This document shows, in pieces, positions 1 to 6,081 of a DNA stretch of 16,265 bases; within the stretch, counting starts at the first letter, position 1, and every line of letters starts with the position of its first letter. The translations under genes were made by a program, and so were the position numbers. Source of the stretch: Actinomycetota bacterium (GTDB lineage: Bacteria; Actinomycetota; Thermoleophilia; Miltoncostaeales; Miltoncostaeaceae). The stretch covers positions 1 to 16,265 of the forward strand of contig JACJWX010000021.1 of the NCBI GenBank assembly GCA_020636905.1. Reading direction: 5' to 3'. Under the pieces are notes generated by a model. The model searched no databases and was not told the origin of the DNA. It was given only the letters and a program-made list of their open reading frames with translations.

Positions 1-1
1 G

Positions 2-856
2 CTCGACGGGACGCTGGTCTCCCCCGGCGGGACGCTCTCGCTCAACGAGATCCTGGGCCAGCGGACAACCGACCGCGGCTTCGTGGCCGCCCCCCAGATC
101 GCCGCCGGCAAGTACGAGGACGCCGTGGGCGGCGGAGTGAGCCAGCTGTCGACGACCCTCTACAACGCCGCGTTCTTCGCGGGCCTCCAGATCGTCACGC
201 ACCAGCCCCACGAGTTCTACATCTCGCGCTACCCGATGGGGCGCGAAGCCACCCTCTCGTGGGGAGGCCCGGAGATGATCGTCCGGAACGACTGGGCGGC
301 CGGTCTGTACGTGAATGCCGTCGCCACCGACAGTTCGGTGACGGTGAACCTGTACTCGGCGCCGCTCGGCCGCCGGGTCGAGACCTCGACCGGCGAGCCG
401 ACCAATCGGGTCGAGCCGGAAACCGAGGAGACCGTCGACGACACGCTGAAACCGGGCGAGCGTATCGTCGACCAGCAGATGGGCGGGTCGGGCTTCACCA
501 TCGCCTACACGCGGCAGGTCTTCCAGGGATCCAAGCTCAAGCGCGACGAGCGCTACACCTGGCGCTACCGACCGGTGAACGCGCTGGTGCGCGTCGGCCC
601 CGAACCCGACACGAAGCCCACGCCCGGCCGAGGAGGCCGCACCGCCCCCGACGCCACGGGAACCACCACCGACGGAGCCGCACCTCCGTCGACGACCACG
701 GATGCGCAGGAGGCCACGCCACCGGCCGCCAGGGTCACCACGGCACCCGCGCAGACCAAGCCCGCCACGGGCGGTACCGGCGGAACGGCCACGACCAAGG
801 AAGCACCGCCGGGCTCCACCACGACGGCAGGTGACGGCGGGGTGCCCGCGGGCTGA
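2..856 (+). CDS. VanW-family surface protein, 5' end outside window
   Basis: The reading frame is open from base 2, so the gene begins upstream; 284 residues are visible. The first part matches the VanW domain: a PG-x-x-SLNE-x-LG segment, then GGGVSQLSTTLYNAAFFAGL at about bases 128-187, then a histidine-rich HQPHEF stretch and YPMGREAT. Many family members have CQ where this one has SQ; the SQ form is, as far as I recall, common in actinobacteria. A beta-rich region follows, resembling the G5-like segment that often trails VanW. The last 80 or so residues are a low-complexity Thr/Pro/Ala/Gly tail ending at TGA 854-856. VanW proteins are usually exported and occur in some glycopeptide-resistance clusters, but their biochemical role is not established. 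The tail looks like a wall-spanning or disordered segment (inference). The gene converges on the hydrolase at 888-1781. Confidence 0.88.
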   Translation, partial: LDGTLVSPGGTLSLNEILGQRTTDRGFVAAPQIAAGKYEDAVGGGVSQLSTTLYNAAFFAGLQIVTHQPHEFYISRYPMGREATLSWGGPEMIVRNDWAAGLYVNAVATDSSVTVNLYSAPLGRRVETSTGEPTNRVEPETEETVDDTLKPGERIVDQQMGGSGFTIAYTRQVFQGSKLKRDERYTWRYRPVNALVRVGPEPDTKPTPGRGGRTAPDATGTTTDGAAPPSTTTDAQEATPPAARVTTAPAQTKPATGGTGGTATTKEAPPGSTTTAGDGGVPAG

Positions 857-882
857 GGACCCGAGCCGCCGGGTCCGGCGGC
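857..882. terminator. Bidirectional hairpin between convergent genes
   Basis: Just after the VanW stop, GGACCCG (857-863) pairs with CGGGTCC (870-876) around a 6-nt loop. An alternative stem pairs GCCGCC (865-870) with GGCGGC (877-882). The two stems are mutually exclusive. No T-tract follows on either strand, so intrinsic termination is only suggested. The position, between the stops of two convergent genes (856 and 888), supports a shared terminator. Confidence 0.5.
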
Positions 883-887
883 GTCCC

Positions 888-1781
888 TCAGGCGCCGACC
901 CGCGCCAGGAACGCCTCGATGGCCGTGAACGTCTCCCCGGGCGCCTCCTCGACCACGAAGTGGCCGGCGTCGACCGCGACCCCGGTCACGTCGTCGGCCA
1001 CCGCGCGCCAGGACTCCGCGATGTCGTAGAGCCGGCCCATGGCGCCCAGCGCCCCCCAGAGCGCGAGCAGGGGCACCCGAACGCGGTTGCCCGACGCGAC
1101 ATCGGCATCGTCCGCCTCCAGGTCGGGTCCGAGCGCCGCCCGGTAGTCCGCGCACGAGGCCGCCACGGCACCGTCGGTGAACCGGCGCAGATACTCATCC
1201 CGGTTCTCCGCCGGAATCCGATCGGGATAGGCCGACCACCTCGTGAGCAGTTCGTCGGCGAACCCTGACGGATCCGCACCGATCATCCGCTCGGGCAGGC
1301 CTCCACCCTGCGCGAGAAAGAACCAATGCCAGTAGGCCGTGGCGAACCCAAGGTCGGTGCCGCGCAGCAGGGTGCGCGTGGGAAGGATGTCGAGGACGCC
1401 GATGGCCGACGCGCGGTCCGAATGGTCGAGCGCGAACCGGTGCGCGACCCTGGCGCCCCGGTCGTGGCCGATGACCGGGCAGCGGTCGATCCCCAACTCG
1501 TCCATGAGGGCCGCCATGTCCGCTGCCATCGCGCGCTTGCTGTAGCGCTCGGCGGCCGGATCCGGGGTGGGCCGGCCGCTTTCGCCGTACCCTCGGAGAT
1601 CGGCGGCGACGACCGTCCGCGACCGCGCCAGCTCGGCCAGCAGCGGTCGCCACATCCAGCGGGTCTGCGGATACCCGTGCAGCAGCAGCAGCGGCGGACC
1701 GGCGCCGCCGATCCAGGCCTGGATGTGCCCGGCCTCGGTCTCCACCGGCACTCGCCGGTCCTCGAAACCCGCGGGGGTCAC
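888..1781 (-). CDS. Haloacetate/fluoroacetate dehalogenase-like alpha/beta hydrolase
   Basis: A 297-residue alpha/beta hydrolase. The N-terminal part has the oxyanion-hole segment HGYPQTRWMW (35-44). The nucleophile elbow GHDRGAR puts Asp at 107, with Arg108 and Arg111, the pair that binds the substrate carboxylate in fluoroacetate dehalogenases. Asp131 (in LDILPT) and His274 (in DAGHF) complete the triad. The cap has His152-Trp153 and Tyr213, matching the halide pocket of that family. The family hydrolyses haloacetates to glycolate and halide in the cytoplasm; an epoxide hydrolase or another substrate cannot be excluded. The GTG start at 1781 forms a GTGA overlap with the stop of the upstream flavoprotein, implying translational coupling. 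The frame stays open further upstream, but that part is an arginine-rich shadow of the flavoprotein gene. It is the last gene of the gcvT operon. Confidence 0.88.
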   Translation of the reverse strand: MTPAGFEDRRVPVETEAGHIQAWIGGAGPPLLLLHGYPQTRWMWRPLLAELARSRTVVAADLRGYGESGRPTPDPAAERYSKRAMAADMAALMDELGIDRCPVIGHDRGARVAHRFALDHSDRASAIGVLDILPTRTLLRGTDLGFATAYWHWFFLAQGGGLPERMIGADPSGFADELLTRWSAYPDRIPAENRDEYLRRFTDGAVAASCADYRAALGPDLEADDADVASGNRVRVPLLALWGALGAMGRLYDIAESWRAVADDVTGVAVDAGHFVVEEAPGETFTAIEAFLARVGA

Positions 1782-3094
1782 GACACCTCCACGGCGACCG
1801 AGCCGTGCAGGGCGTGTTCGAGCGCGGCGGCGAGGCCGGTGTGCGGAGCCGCGACGGCGCCGAGCTCGTGCGTGGTGCAGTCCCAGGAGATGGGCAGGGC
1901 CAGTCCGGCGACGAGTTCCGACGCGCCCGCCCCGACCGCGGTGACCCCGAGCACGCGGGCGCTCCGCGGTTCGACCACGATGCTGACGTGCGCGGGTCGC
2001 CCGGTGAGGTCCTCCCCGCCCGATCCCACCCGGCACTCGACCTCACGGCCCATGGCCGTGGCGGCGCGGGTGGTGAGGCCCACCGATGCCAGCGGGATGC
2101 TCCCGAACACGACCCGGGGCGTGGCCGACCGCTCGCGCCGGTGCGCTCCCCCGAGGGCGTGTTCGGCGGCGTGCTCGCCTTCGGCCACCGCGCGATGCGT
2201 GCCCGGCATGCCGCGCGATGCGTCGCCCACCACGTAGACGTCGCCGGTGCCCACGCGAAGGTCGGCGTCGGAGACCGGGAAGCCCCGAGCGTCCCGCGTG
2301 ACGCCGATGCCGTCCGGATCCAGGTCCGAGCCCGCAGCCGGTGGCGCCAGCTCGGTGGTGACGATGCCGTCGACGCGCCGCATCTCACCGTCGGCGAGGT
2401 GCACGCGCAGATCATGGTCCTGGTCGACCTGGGTGATGGCGCACTCGGTGAGCACCTCGACGCCCGAGGCGGCCAGCCCGGCCACCAGTGCGGCGACCGC
2501 CGACGGCTCCTCGTCCGGAAGAAGTGTTTCGCCGGGCACCGCGAGCACCACGCGCGCGCCGTACGCGTCGAGCAACGTGGCGAGACCGACCGCCGCGGGC
2601 CCCCCGCCCGCGAGCAGCACCCGATCAGGAATCGACGGCCAGCCGAAGACCTGAGTGAGATCGCCGATTGTGGGATGGCGATAGTCGAGCCCCGGGTGAC
2701 GAACCGGCTCGGCTCCCGGCGCGAGGATCAGCGTCGGGGCGTGGATGACCAGTTCGTCCTCGCCGGTGTCCACCACCACCCGGCCCGGCGCGTCCACCCG
2801 CGCGTCCCCGGCGACGACCGTCACCCCGTGTGCGTGCAGGCGATCGACCAGTTCCCCACGCCGCTCACGTGCCAGCGCCATCGCGTGGTCCCGGGCGGCG
2901 CCCCATGTGGTGGCCCCCTTCGCGGCGGCCAGGCCGAACATCACCGCCATCTGGAGCGCACCGCGATTCAGCCAGGCGCCGCCCAGGTCGTCTCGCTCGA
3001 CCAGGATGACCTCCGCGCCGAGTTCGGCCGCGCGGAGGGCCGCGGCGGTTCCCGCCGCGCCCCCGCCGACCACGCAGATCCGCGCGTCAGCCAC
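1778..3094 (-). CDS. Cysteine-less lipoamide dehydrogenase-like flavoprotein (LpdA type)
   Basis: A 438-residue protein with the architecture of the pyridine nucleotide-disulfide oxidoreductases. It has an FAD Rossmann motif (GGGAAG, 10-15) with Glu33, an NAD(P) motif (GGGPAA, 163-168), the second FAD contact VYVVGDA (286-292) and a C-terminal dimerisation domain (about 328-438). The segment that normally holds the redox-active pair CxxxxC reads GGAWLNRGA, so the cysteines are replaced by Trp41 and Ala46. The C-terminal HPTxxE dyad is also lost; the aligned stretch is AAPHTGLA (415-422). It is therefore unlikely to reoxidise dihydrolipoamide in the usual way. Similar cysteine-poor proteins, such as mycobacterial LpdA, act as NAD(P)H:quinone reductases, a plausible alternative. 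It lies 27 bp after gcvH, starts at GTG 3094 (no other in-frame start before the upstream stop), and overlaps the hydrolase by 4 bases. Confidence 0.85.
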   Translation of the reverse strand: MADARICVVGGGAAGTAAALRAAELGAEVILVERDDLGGAWLNRGALQMAVMFGLAAAKGATTWGAARDHAMALARERRGELVDRLHAHGVTVVAGDARVDAPGRVVVDTGEDELVIHAPTLILAPGAEPVRHPGLDYRHPTIGDLTQVFGWPSIPDRVLLAGGGPAAVGLATLLDAYGARVVLAVPGETLLPDEEPSAVAALVAGLAASGVEVLTECAITQVDQDHDLRVHLADGEMRRVDGIVTTELAPPAAGSDLDPDGIGVTRDARGFPVSDADLRVGTGDVYVVGDASRGMPGTHRAVAEGEHAAEHALGGAHRRERSATPRVVFGSIPLASVGLTTRAATAMGREVECRVGSGGEDLTGRPAHVSIVVEPRSARVLGVTAVGAGASELVAGLALPISWDCTTHELGAVAAPHTGLAAALEHALHGSVAVEVS

Positions 3095-3121
3095 CGCAGC
3101 TGAGCCCGGGCCGGACCATCC

Positions 3122-3517
3122 TCAGCCGAGTCCCTCGAGATATGCGACGTAGTCGTCGCGGCTCATGAGGCCCTCGATGCTCGCGGGGTCGGCCAGCCGC
3201 ACCCGCAGCAACCAGCCGTCGCCGTAGGGGTCGCTGTTCACCAGCTCGGGGGTTTCGACGACCGCGGCGTTGACCTCCAGCACCTCGCCGGTGGCGGGTG
3301 CGTACACGTCCGAGACGGCCTTCACCGACTCCAGCTCGCCGTAGGAGGTGTCCGCGGTGACCGTGTCCCCGACCGCGGGCGGATCGAAGTAGACGACCTC
3401 GCCGAGTGCGTCCTGCGCGAACCAGGTGATTCCGAAGACGGCCTCGTCGCCGCTGGCGCGCACCCAGTCGTGCTCGCGGTGGTAGCGGAGTTCATCAGGG
3501 TAGTTCGGTTCGGCCAT
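3122..3517 (-). CDS. gcvH: Glycine cleavage system H protein
   Basis: A 131-residue lipoyl-domain protein of normal family length. H protein carries the aminomethyl group from the P protein to the T protein on its lipoyl arm. The sequence shows the family start REHDWVR (14-20), GITWFAQDALGEVVYF (29-44) and the lipoylation motif ELESVKAVSDVYAP with the modified lysine at 66. The tail has NSDPYGDGWLL, also conserved. The ATG at 3517 has a strong GAGGAG ribosome-binding site 6 bases upstream (3524-3529), which overlaps the region just before the gcvT stop, so translation is probably linked to gcvT. The motif set leaves little doubt about the assignment. The partner gcvP is not in the window. Confidence 0.97.
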   Translation of the reverse strand: MAEPNYPDELRYHREHDWVRASGDEAVFGITWFAQDALGEVVYFDPPAVGDTVTADTSYGELESVKAVSDVYAPATGEVLEVNAAVVETPELVNSDPYGDGWLLRVRLADPASIEGLMSRDDYVAYLEGLG

Positions 3518-3523
3518 TGATGG

Positions 3524-3529
3524 CTCCTC
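3524..3529 (-). promoter_or_regulatory. Strong ribosome-binding site for gcvH
   Basis: GAGGAG on the minus strand, 6 bases before the ATG at 3517. It is the clearest Shine-Dalgarno sequence in the window. It fixes the gcvH start and suggests H protein is made in higher amounts than its neighbours (inference). Confidence 0.75.
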
Positions 3530-3532
3530 GGG

Positions 3533-4627
3533 TCAGTCGGTACGGGGCGAACGGTCGACCAGCGGGCGGCGGGCGGTGCGCGCGGCGCGCTGGCGGCCTC
3601 GAACGTCGATGGAGAGTTCCGTGTCGGGCGCGGCGAGGTCGGCGCGAACGTACGCCATTCCGATGCCGCAGTCGAGCAGCGGGGACAGCGTGCCGCTGGT
3701 GACCGTGCCCACGCGCTCACCACCGTGCATCACGTCCATCCCGGTCCGCGGAATGCCGGGGTCGGTCATCCGGAACGCGGTCAGCCGCTCGGCGGGGCCC
3801 GACTCCGCCTGTGCGAGAACCGCCTCGGCTCCGGCGAACCGCGCGCCGTCGATGTCGCACGCCCAGCGAAGACCGGCTTCGATCGGCGTCCGGTCCAGGG
3901 TGAGCTCGTTGCCGTACAACGGATACCCCATCTCGGTGCGGAGCATGTCGCGAGCCACCAACCCGCATGGCGCGGGCGCCGCCATGCCACGCATCAGGGC
4001 GTCCCAGAGCGCGGGTGCCTGATCCCACGGGCACATCACCTCGACGCCGGGTTCGCCGGTGTACCCGGTCCGGGCGACCAGCGCCGGCACACCCGCAAGC
4101 TGGTCCTCGGTGATCTCGAAGTAGTCCAGCGTCAGGGGGCCCGGTGTGGCGAGCAGCGGCCCGATCGCGTCGACCCATGCCGGCCCCTGCAGGGCGAGCA
4201 TGGCGACCTCGGGGGAACGGTCGGACACCGCGACCTCGAACGAGGCGGCCAGCTCCTGAAGCCGGGTGAGGCAGGCCTCGATGTTGGAGGCGTTCACGAC
4301 CAGCATCGCCCGATCCACCAGCCAGTACACGATCAGGTCGTCGATGATCCCGCCGTCGTCGGTGAGCATCAACGTGTACTGGCCCTGCCCCGGACCGATC
4401 TGCGTGATGTCGTTGGTCAGCGCTCGTGCGAGAAATGCCCCCGACTGCGGGCCCACCACCTCGATCTGTCCCATGTGGGAGACGTCGAACACCCCGACCC
4501 GCTCGCGGACGGCCAGGTGCTCGGCTCGCGGCGTGTCGTACTGGAGCGGCATCGACCAGCCCCCGAAATCACCCATGCGGGCGCCGAGGGTTTCGTGCCG
4601 GGAATGGAGCGAGGTGCGTCTGGTCAT
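3533..4627 (-). CDS. gcvT: Glycine cleavage system T protein (aminomethyltransferase)
   Basis: A 364-residue aminomethyltransferase. It releases ammonia from the aminomethyl-lipoyl H protein and transfers the one-carbon unit to tetrahydrofolate. Visible family motifs are FGGWSMPLQY (21-30), GVFDVSHMG (45-53), DGGIIDDLIVY (91-101, with the catalytic Asp in the IDD group), ARTGYTGEPG (185-194) and ARDMLRTEMGYPLYGNEL (225-242). I chose ATG 4627 because the family starts shortly before the LHSRHETLGA stretch and because a -10 element lies 7 bases before it. A GTG at 4657 is in frame but would add ten unrelated residues. The gene is the first of a gcvT-gcvH-flavoprotein-hydrolase operon, 15 bases before gcvH. 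It lies directly behind ftsZ, which is not the usual actinobacterial neighbour. Confidence 0.95.
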   Translation of the reverse strand: MTRRTSLHSRHETLGARMGDFGGWSMPLQYDTPRAEHLAVRERVGVFDVSHMGQIEVVGPQSGAFLARALTNDITQIGPGQGQYTLMLTDDGGIIDDLIVYWLVDRAMLVVNASNIEACLTRLQELAASFEVAVSDRSPEVAMLALQGPAWVDAIGPLLATPGPLTLDYFEITEDQLAGVPALVARTGYTGEPGVEVMCPWDQAPALWDALMRGMAAPAPCGLVARDMLRTEMGYPLYGNELTLDRTPIEAGLRWACDIDGARFAGAEAVLAQAESGPAERLTAFRMTDPGIPRTGMDVMHGGERVGTVTSGTLSPLLDCGIGMAYVRADLAAPDTELSIDVRGRQRAARTARRPLVDRSPRTD

Positions 4628-4634
4628 TGGCGCG

Positions 4635-4643
4635 ACGCTACCA
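4635..4643 (-). promoter_or_regulatory. Extended -10 promoter for gcvT, probably leaderless
   Basis: TGGTAGCGT fits the extended -10 form TGnTAnnnT and ends 7 bases before the gcvT ATG at 4627, so transcription would begin at or next to the start codon. No good -35 is seen at 17 bases. A 13-base block around it (CTGGTAGCRTCGC, 4632-4644) recurs with one change ahead of murE. There is no convincing Shine-Dalgarno sequence before gcvT, which fits a leaderless message. Confidence 0.5.
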
Positions 4644-4655
4644 GTCGGGCCCGAC
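4644..4655. repeat. Perfect 12-bp palindrome upstream of gcvT
   Basis: GTCGGGCCCGAC is a perfect palindrome located just upstream of the candidate gcvT -10 element. It could be an operator for a dimeric regulator, but GC-rich DNA yields such palindromes often, so function is uncertain. Confidence 0.35.
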
Positions 4656-4660
4656 ACCGC

Positions 4661-4688
4661 CCTGCCATCGGGCCACCCCGATGGCAGG
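4661..4688 (-). terminator. Strong hairpin downstream of ftsZ
   Basis: A perfect 12-bp stem, CCTGCCATCGGG (4661-4672) with CCCGATGGCAGG (4677-4688), closed by a 4-base loop. It begins 18 bases after the ftsZ TAG. There is no following U-run, which is usual for many high-GC terminators. It separates the division cluster from the gcvT operon. Some readthrough cannot be excluded. Confidence 0.65.
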
Positions 4689-4706
4689 CGTCGTGCATGG
4701 TCCCGG

Positions 4707-5825
4707 CTACTTCAGGAAGTCGGGGATGTCGAGCGCGTCGTCGGGGATCTCGAGTTCCTCGCGCTCGCTCGAATCCAGCCGCGACGGGCGGACCGGTTCG
4801 TCGCCGGACGTCGCCGGAGCGGCGACCGCGGGGGCGGCGGACGATGATGCCGTCGCGGGCGCGTCGGCGACGTCGTCGTCCGACGACCCGTCGAAGCCGG
4901 TTGCGATCACCGTGACGCGAATGTGATCGCCCGCGCCCTCGTCGATGACAGCGCCGAAGATGACGTTGCAGTCGTCGGCGGCGGCGGCGCGGATGATGCT
5001 CGCCGCCTCGTCGATCTCGAACAGCCCGAGATCGGGGCCGCCCGTGACGTTGAGCAGCACACCGGTGGCGCCGGACATGCTGGTCTCGAGCAGCGGGCTC
5101 GAGATCGCGGCGCGAGCGGCTTCCGCCGCACGGTTCTCGCCGGACGCCGATCCGATTCCCATCAGCGACGCGCCGGCGGACTCCATGACCGTCCGCACGT
5201 CCGCGAAGTCCAGGTTGATGAGCCCGGGCACGGTGATGAGGTCGGTGATGCCCTGCACACCCTGGCGCAGCACGTCGTCGGCCATCCGGAAGGCCTCGAT
5301 GATGGAGGTGCGACGCTCGACCACCTGGAGCAGGCGCTCATTCGGGATCACGATGAGCGAGTCGACCTGATCCTTGAGCGCCGCGACGCCCTCGTCACCC
5401 CGGCGCTGACGCTGCTTGCCCTCGAAGCTGAAGGGGCGGGTCACCACGCCCACGGTGAGTGCGCCCTGTTCCTTGGCGATCTGCGCGAGGACGGGAGCGG
5501 CGCCGGTTCCGGTACCGCCTCCCTCACCGGCCGTCACGAACACCATGTCGGCGCCGCGCACGGCCTCTTTGAGCTCCTCGCGGCTCTCTTCGGCGGCGTC
5601 CCGCCCGATGCGCGGGTCGGCACCTGCGCCGAGTCCCTTCGTGAGCGTTCCCCCGATGTGGATCTTCAGGTCGGCGTCGCACATCGCCAGTGCCTGAGCG
5701 TCGGTGTTGATCGCGATGAACTCCACGCCGCGCACGCCGGCGTCGATCATCCGGTTGACGGCGTTGGTCCCACCACCGCCGACACCGCACACCTTGATCA
5801 CCGCGAGATAGTTGTTCGCATCCAC
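4707..5825 (-). CDS. ftsZ: Cell division GTPase FtsZ
   Basis: FtsZ polymerises into the cytokinetic ring at mid-cell. The 372-residue protein has the GTPase N-terminal domain with GGGGTNAVNRM (16-26), the tubulin signature GGGTGTG (102-108) and the T7 synergy loop NLDFADV (204-210), which carries the aspartates that complete the active site of the next subunit. A C-terminal domain follows to about 311. Then come a short acidic, Ala/Ser-rich linker and the conserved tail DIPDFLK at the very end, the docking peptide for partners such as SepF. I chose GTG 5825 because AAGGGG lies 9 bases upstream and the protein then begins just before NYLAVIKV, as in relatives; a GTG at 5864 is in frame but less likely. 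No ftsA precedes it. It has its own promoter and a terminator-like hairpin. Confidence 0.97.
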   Translation of the reverse strand: MDANNYLAVIKVCGVGGGGTNAVNRMIDAGVRGVEFIAINTDAQALAMCDADLKIHIGGTLTKGLGAGADPRIGRDAAEESREELKEAVRGADMVFVTAGEGGGTGTGAAPVLAQIAKEQGALTVGVVTRPFSFEGKQRQRRGDEGVAALKDQVDSLIVIPNERLLQVVERRTSIIEAFRMADDVLRQGVQGITDLITVPGLINLDFADVRTVMESAGASLMGIGSASGENRAAEAARAAISSPLLETSMSGATGVLLNVTGGPDLGLFEIDEAASIIRAAAADDCNVIFGAVIDEGAGDHIRVTVIATGFDGSSDDDVADAPATASSSAAPAVAAPATSGDEPVRPSRLDSSEREELEIPDDALDIPDFLK

Positions 5826-5834
5826 GTTGGGTCG

Positions 5835-5840
5835 CCCCTT
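5835..5840 (-). promoter_or_regulatory. Ribosome-binding site deciding the ftsZ start
   Basis: AAGGGG on the minus strand, 9 bases before the GTG at 5825. It supports that start over the in-frame GTG at 5864. Confidence 0.55.
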
Positions 5841-5934
5841 GTCAGCCGGTCCGCTTCGCGACACGGCACTGGTTTCGATCTCGACTCGTACTTGAGGTTC
5901 TGTTGGTTCCCTCGCCAGCGAACCCTCGACCTTC

Positions 5935-5976
5935 GCCCGAGGGCCCGATCATCGGCGGATCGGGTTGCCGTCGGGC
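5935..5976 (-). promoter_or_regulatory. Nested hairpin in the ftsZ leader
   Basis: Within the predicted ftsZ 5' leader, an inner 7-bp stem (CCCGATC 5944-5950 with GATCGGG 5958-5964, 7-base loop) sits inside an outer 6-bp stem (GCCCGA 5935-5940 with TCGGGC 5971-5976). The structure lies about 110 bases before the start codon. It may affect message stability or transcription; no known riboswitch class is recognised. Confidence 0.4.
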
Positions 5977-6003
5977 AGGGTCCAGAGACCGCTCACGCTT
6001 CGG

Positions 6004-6032
6004 AACGTAGGAAGCCCTCACCCTCATGTCAA
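6004..6032 (-). promoter_or_regulatory. Near-consensus sigma-70-type promoter for ftsZ
   Basis: On the minus strand TTGACA (6027-6032) is followed by exactly 17 bases and then TACGTT (6004-6009). This is a perfect -35 and a TAnnnT -10 at the ideal spacing, in the ftsQ-ftsZ spacer and in the correct direction. The start site would be near 5997, giving a leader of about 170 nt. It would let ftsZ be expressed apart from the upstream mur genes. Confidence 0.75.
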
Positions 6033-6081
6033 GCCCGACGCCATGCGGGTTTGCGCATTCCCGTTCCTCGTCGATCCGCAC

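Noticed and set aside
128..187. SQ instead of CQ in the VanW core as a lost active site
   Set aside because: The SQ form is, to my knowledge, frequent among actinobacterial VanW proteins and no catalytic role for the cysteine is established.
1782..2036. Extended start of the hydrolase frame
   Set aside because: The extension is an Arg/His/Gly-rich shadow of the flavoprotein gene, and GTG 1781 gives a GTGA overlap and the normal family length.
5842..6081. A possible 79-residue minus-strand gene in the ftsQ-ftsZ spacer
   Set aside because: No ribosome-binding site or recognisable domain, it contains the ftsZ promoter, and it runs into the ftsZ leader. Regulatory DNA explains the region better.
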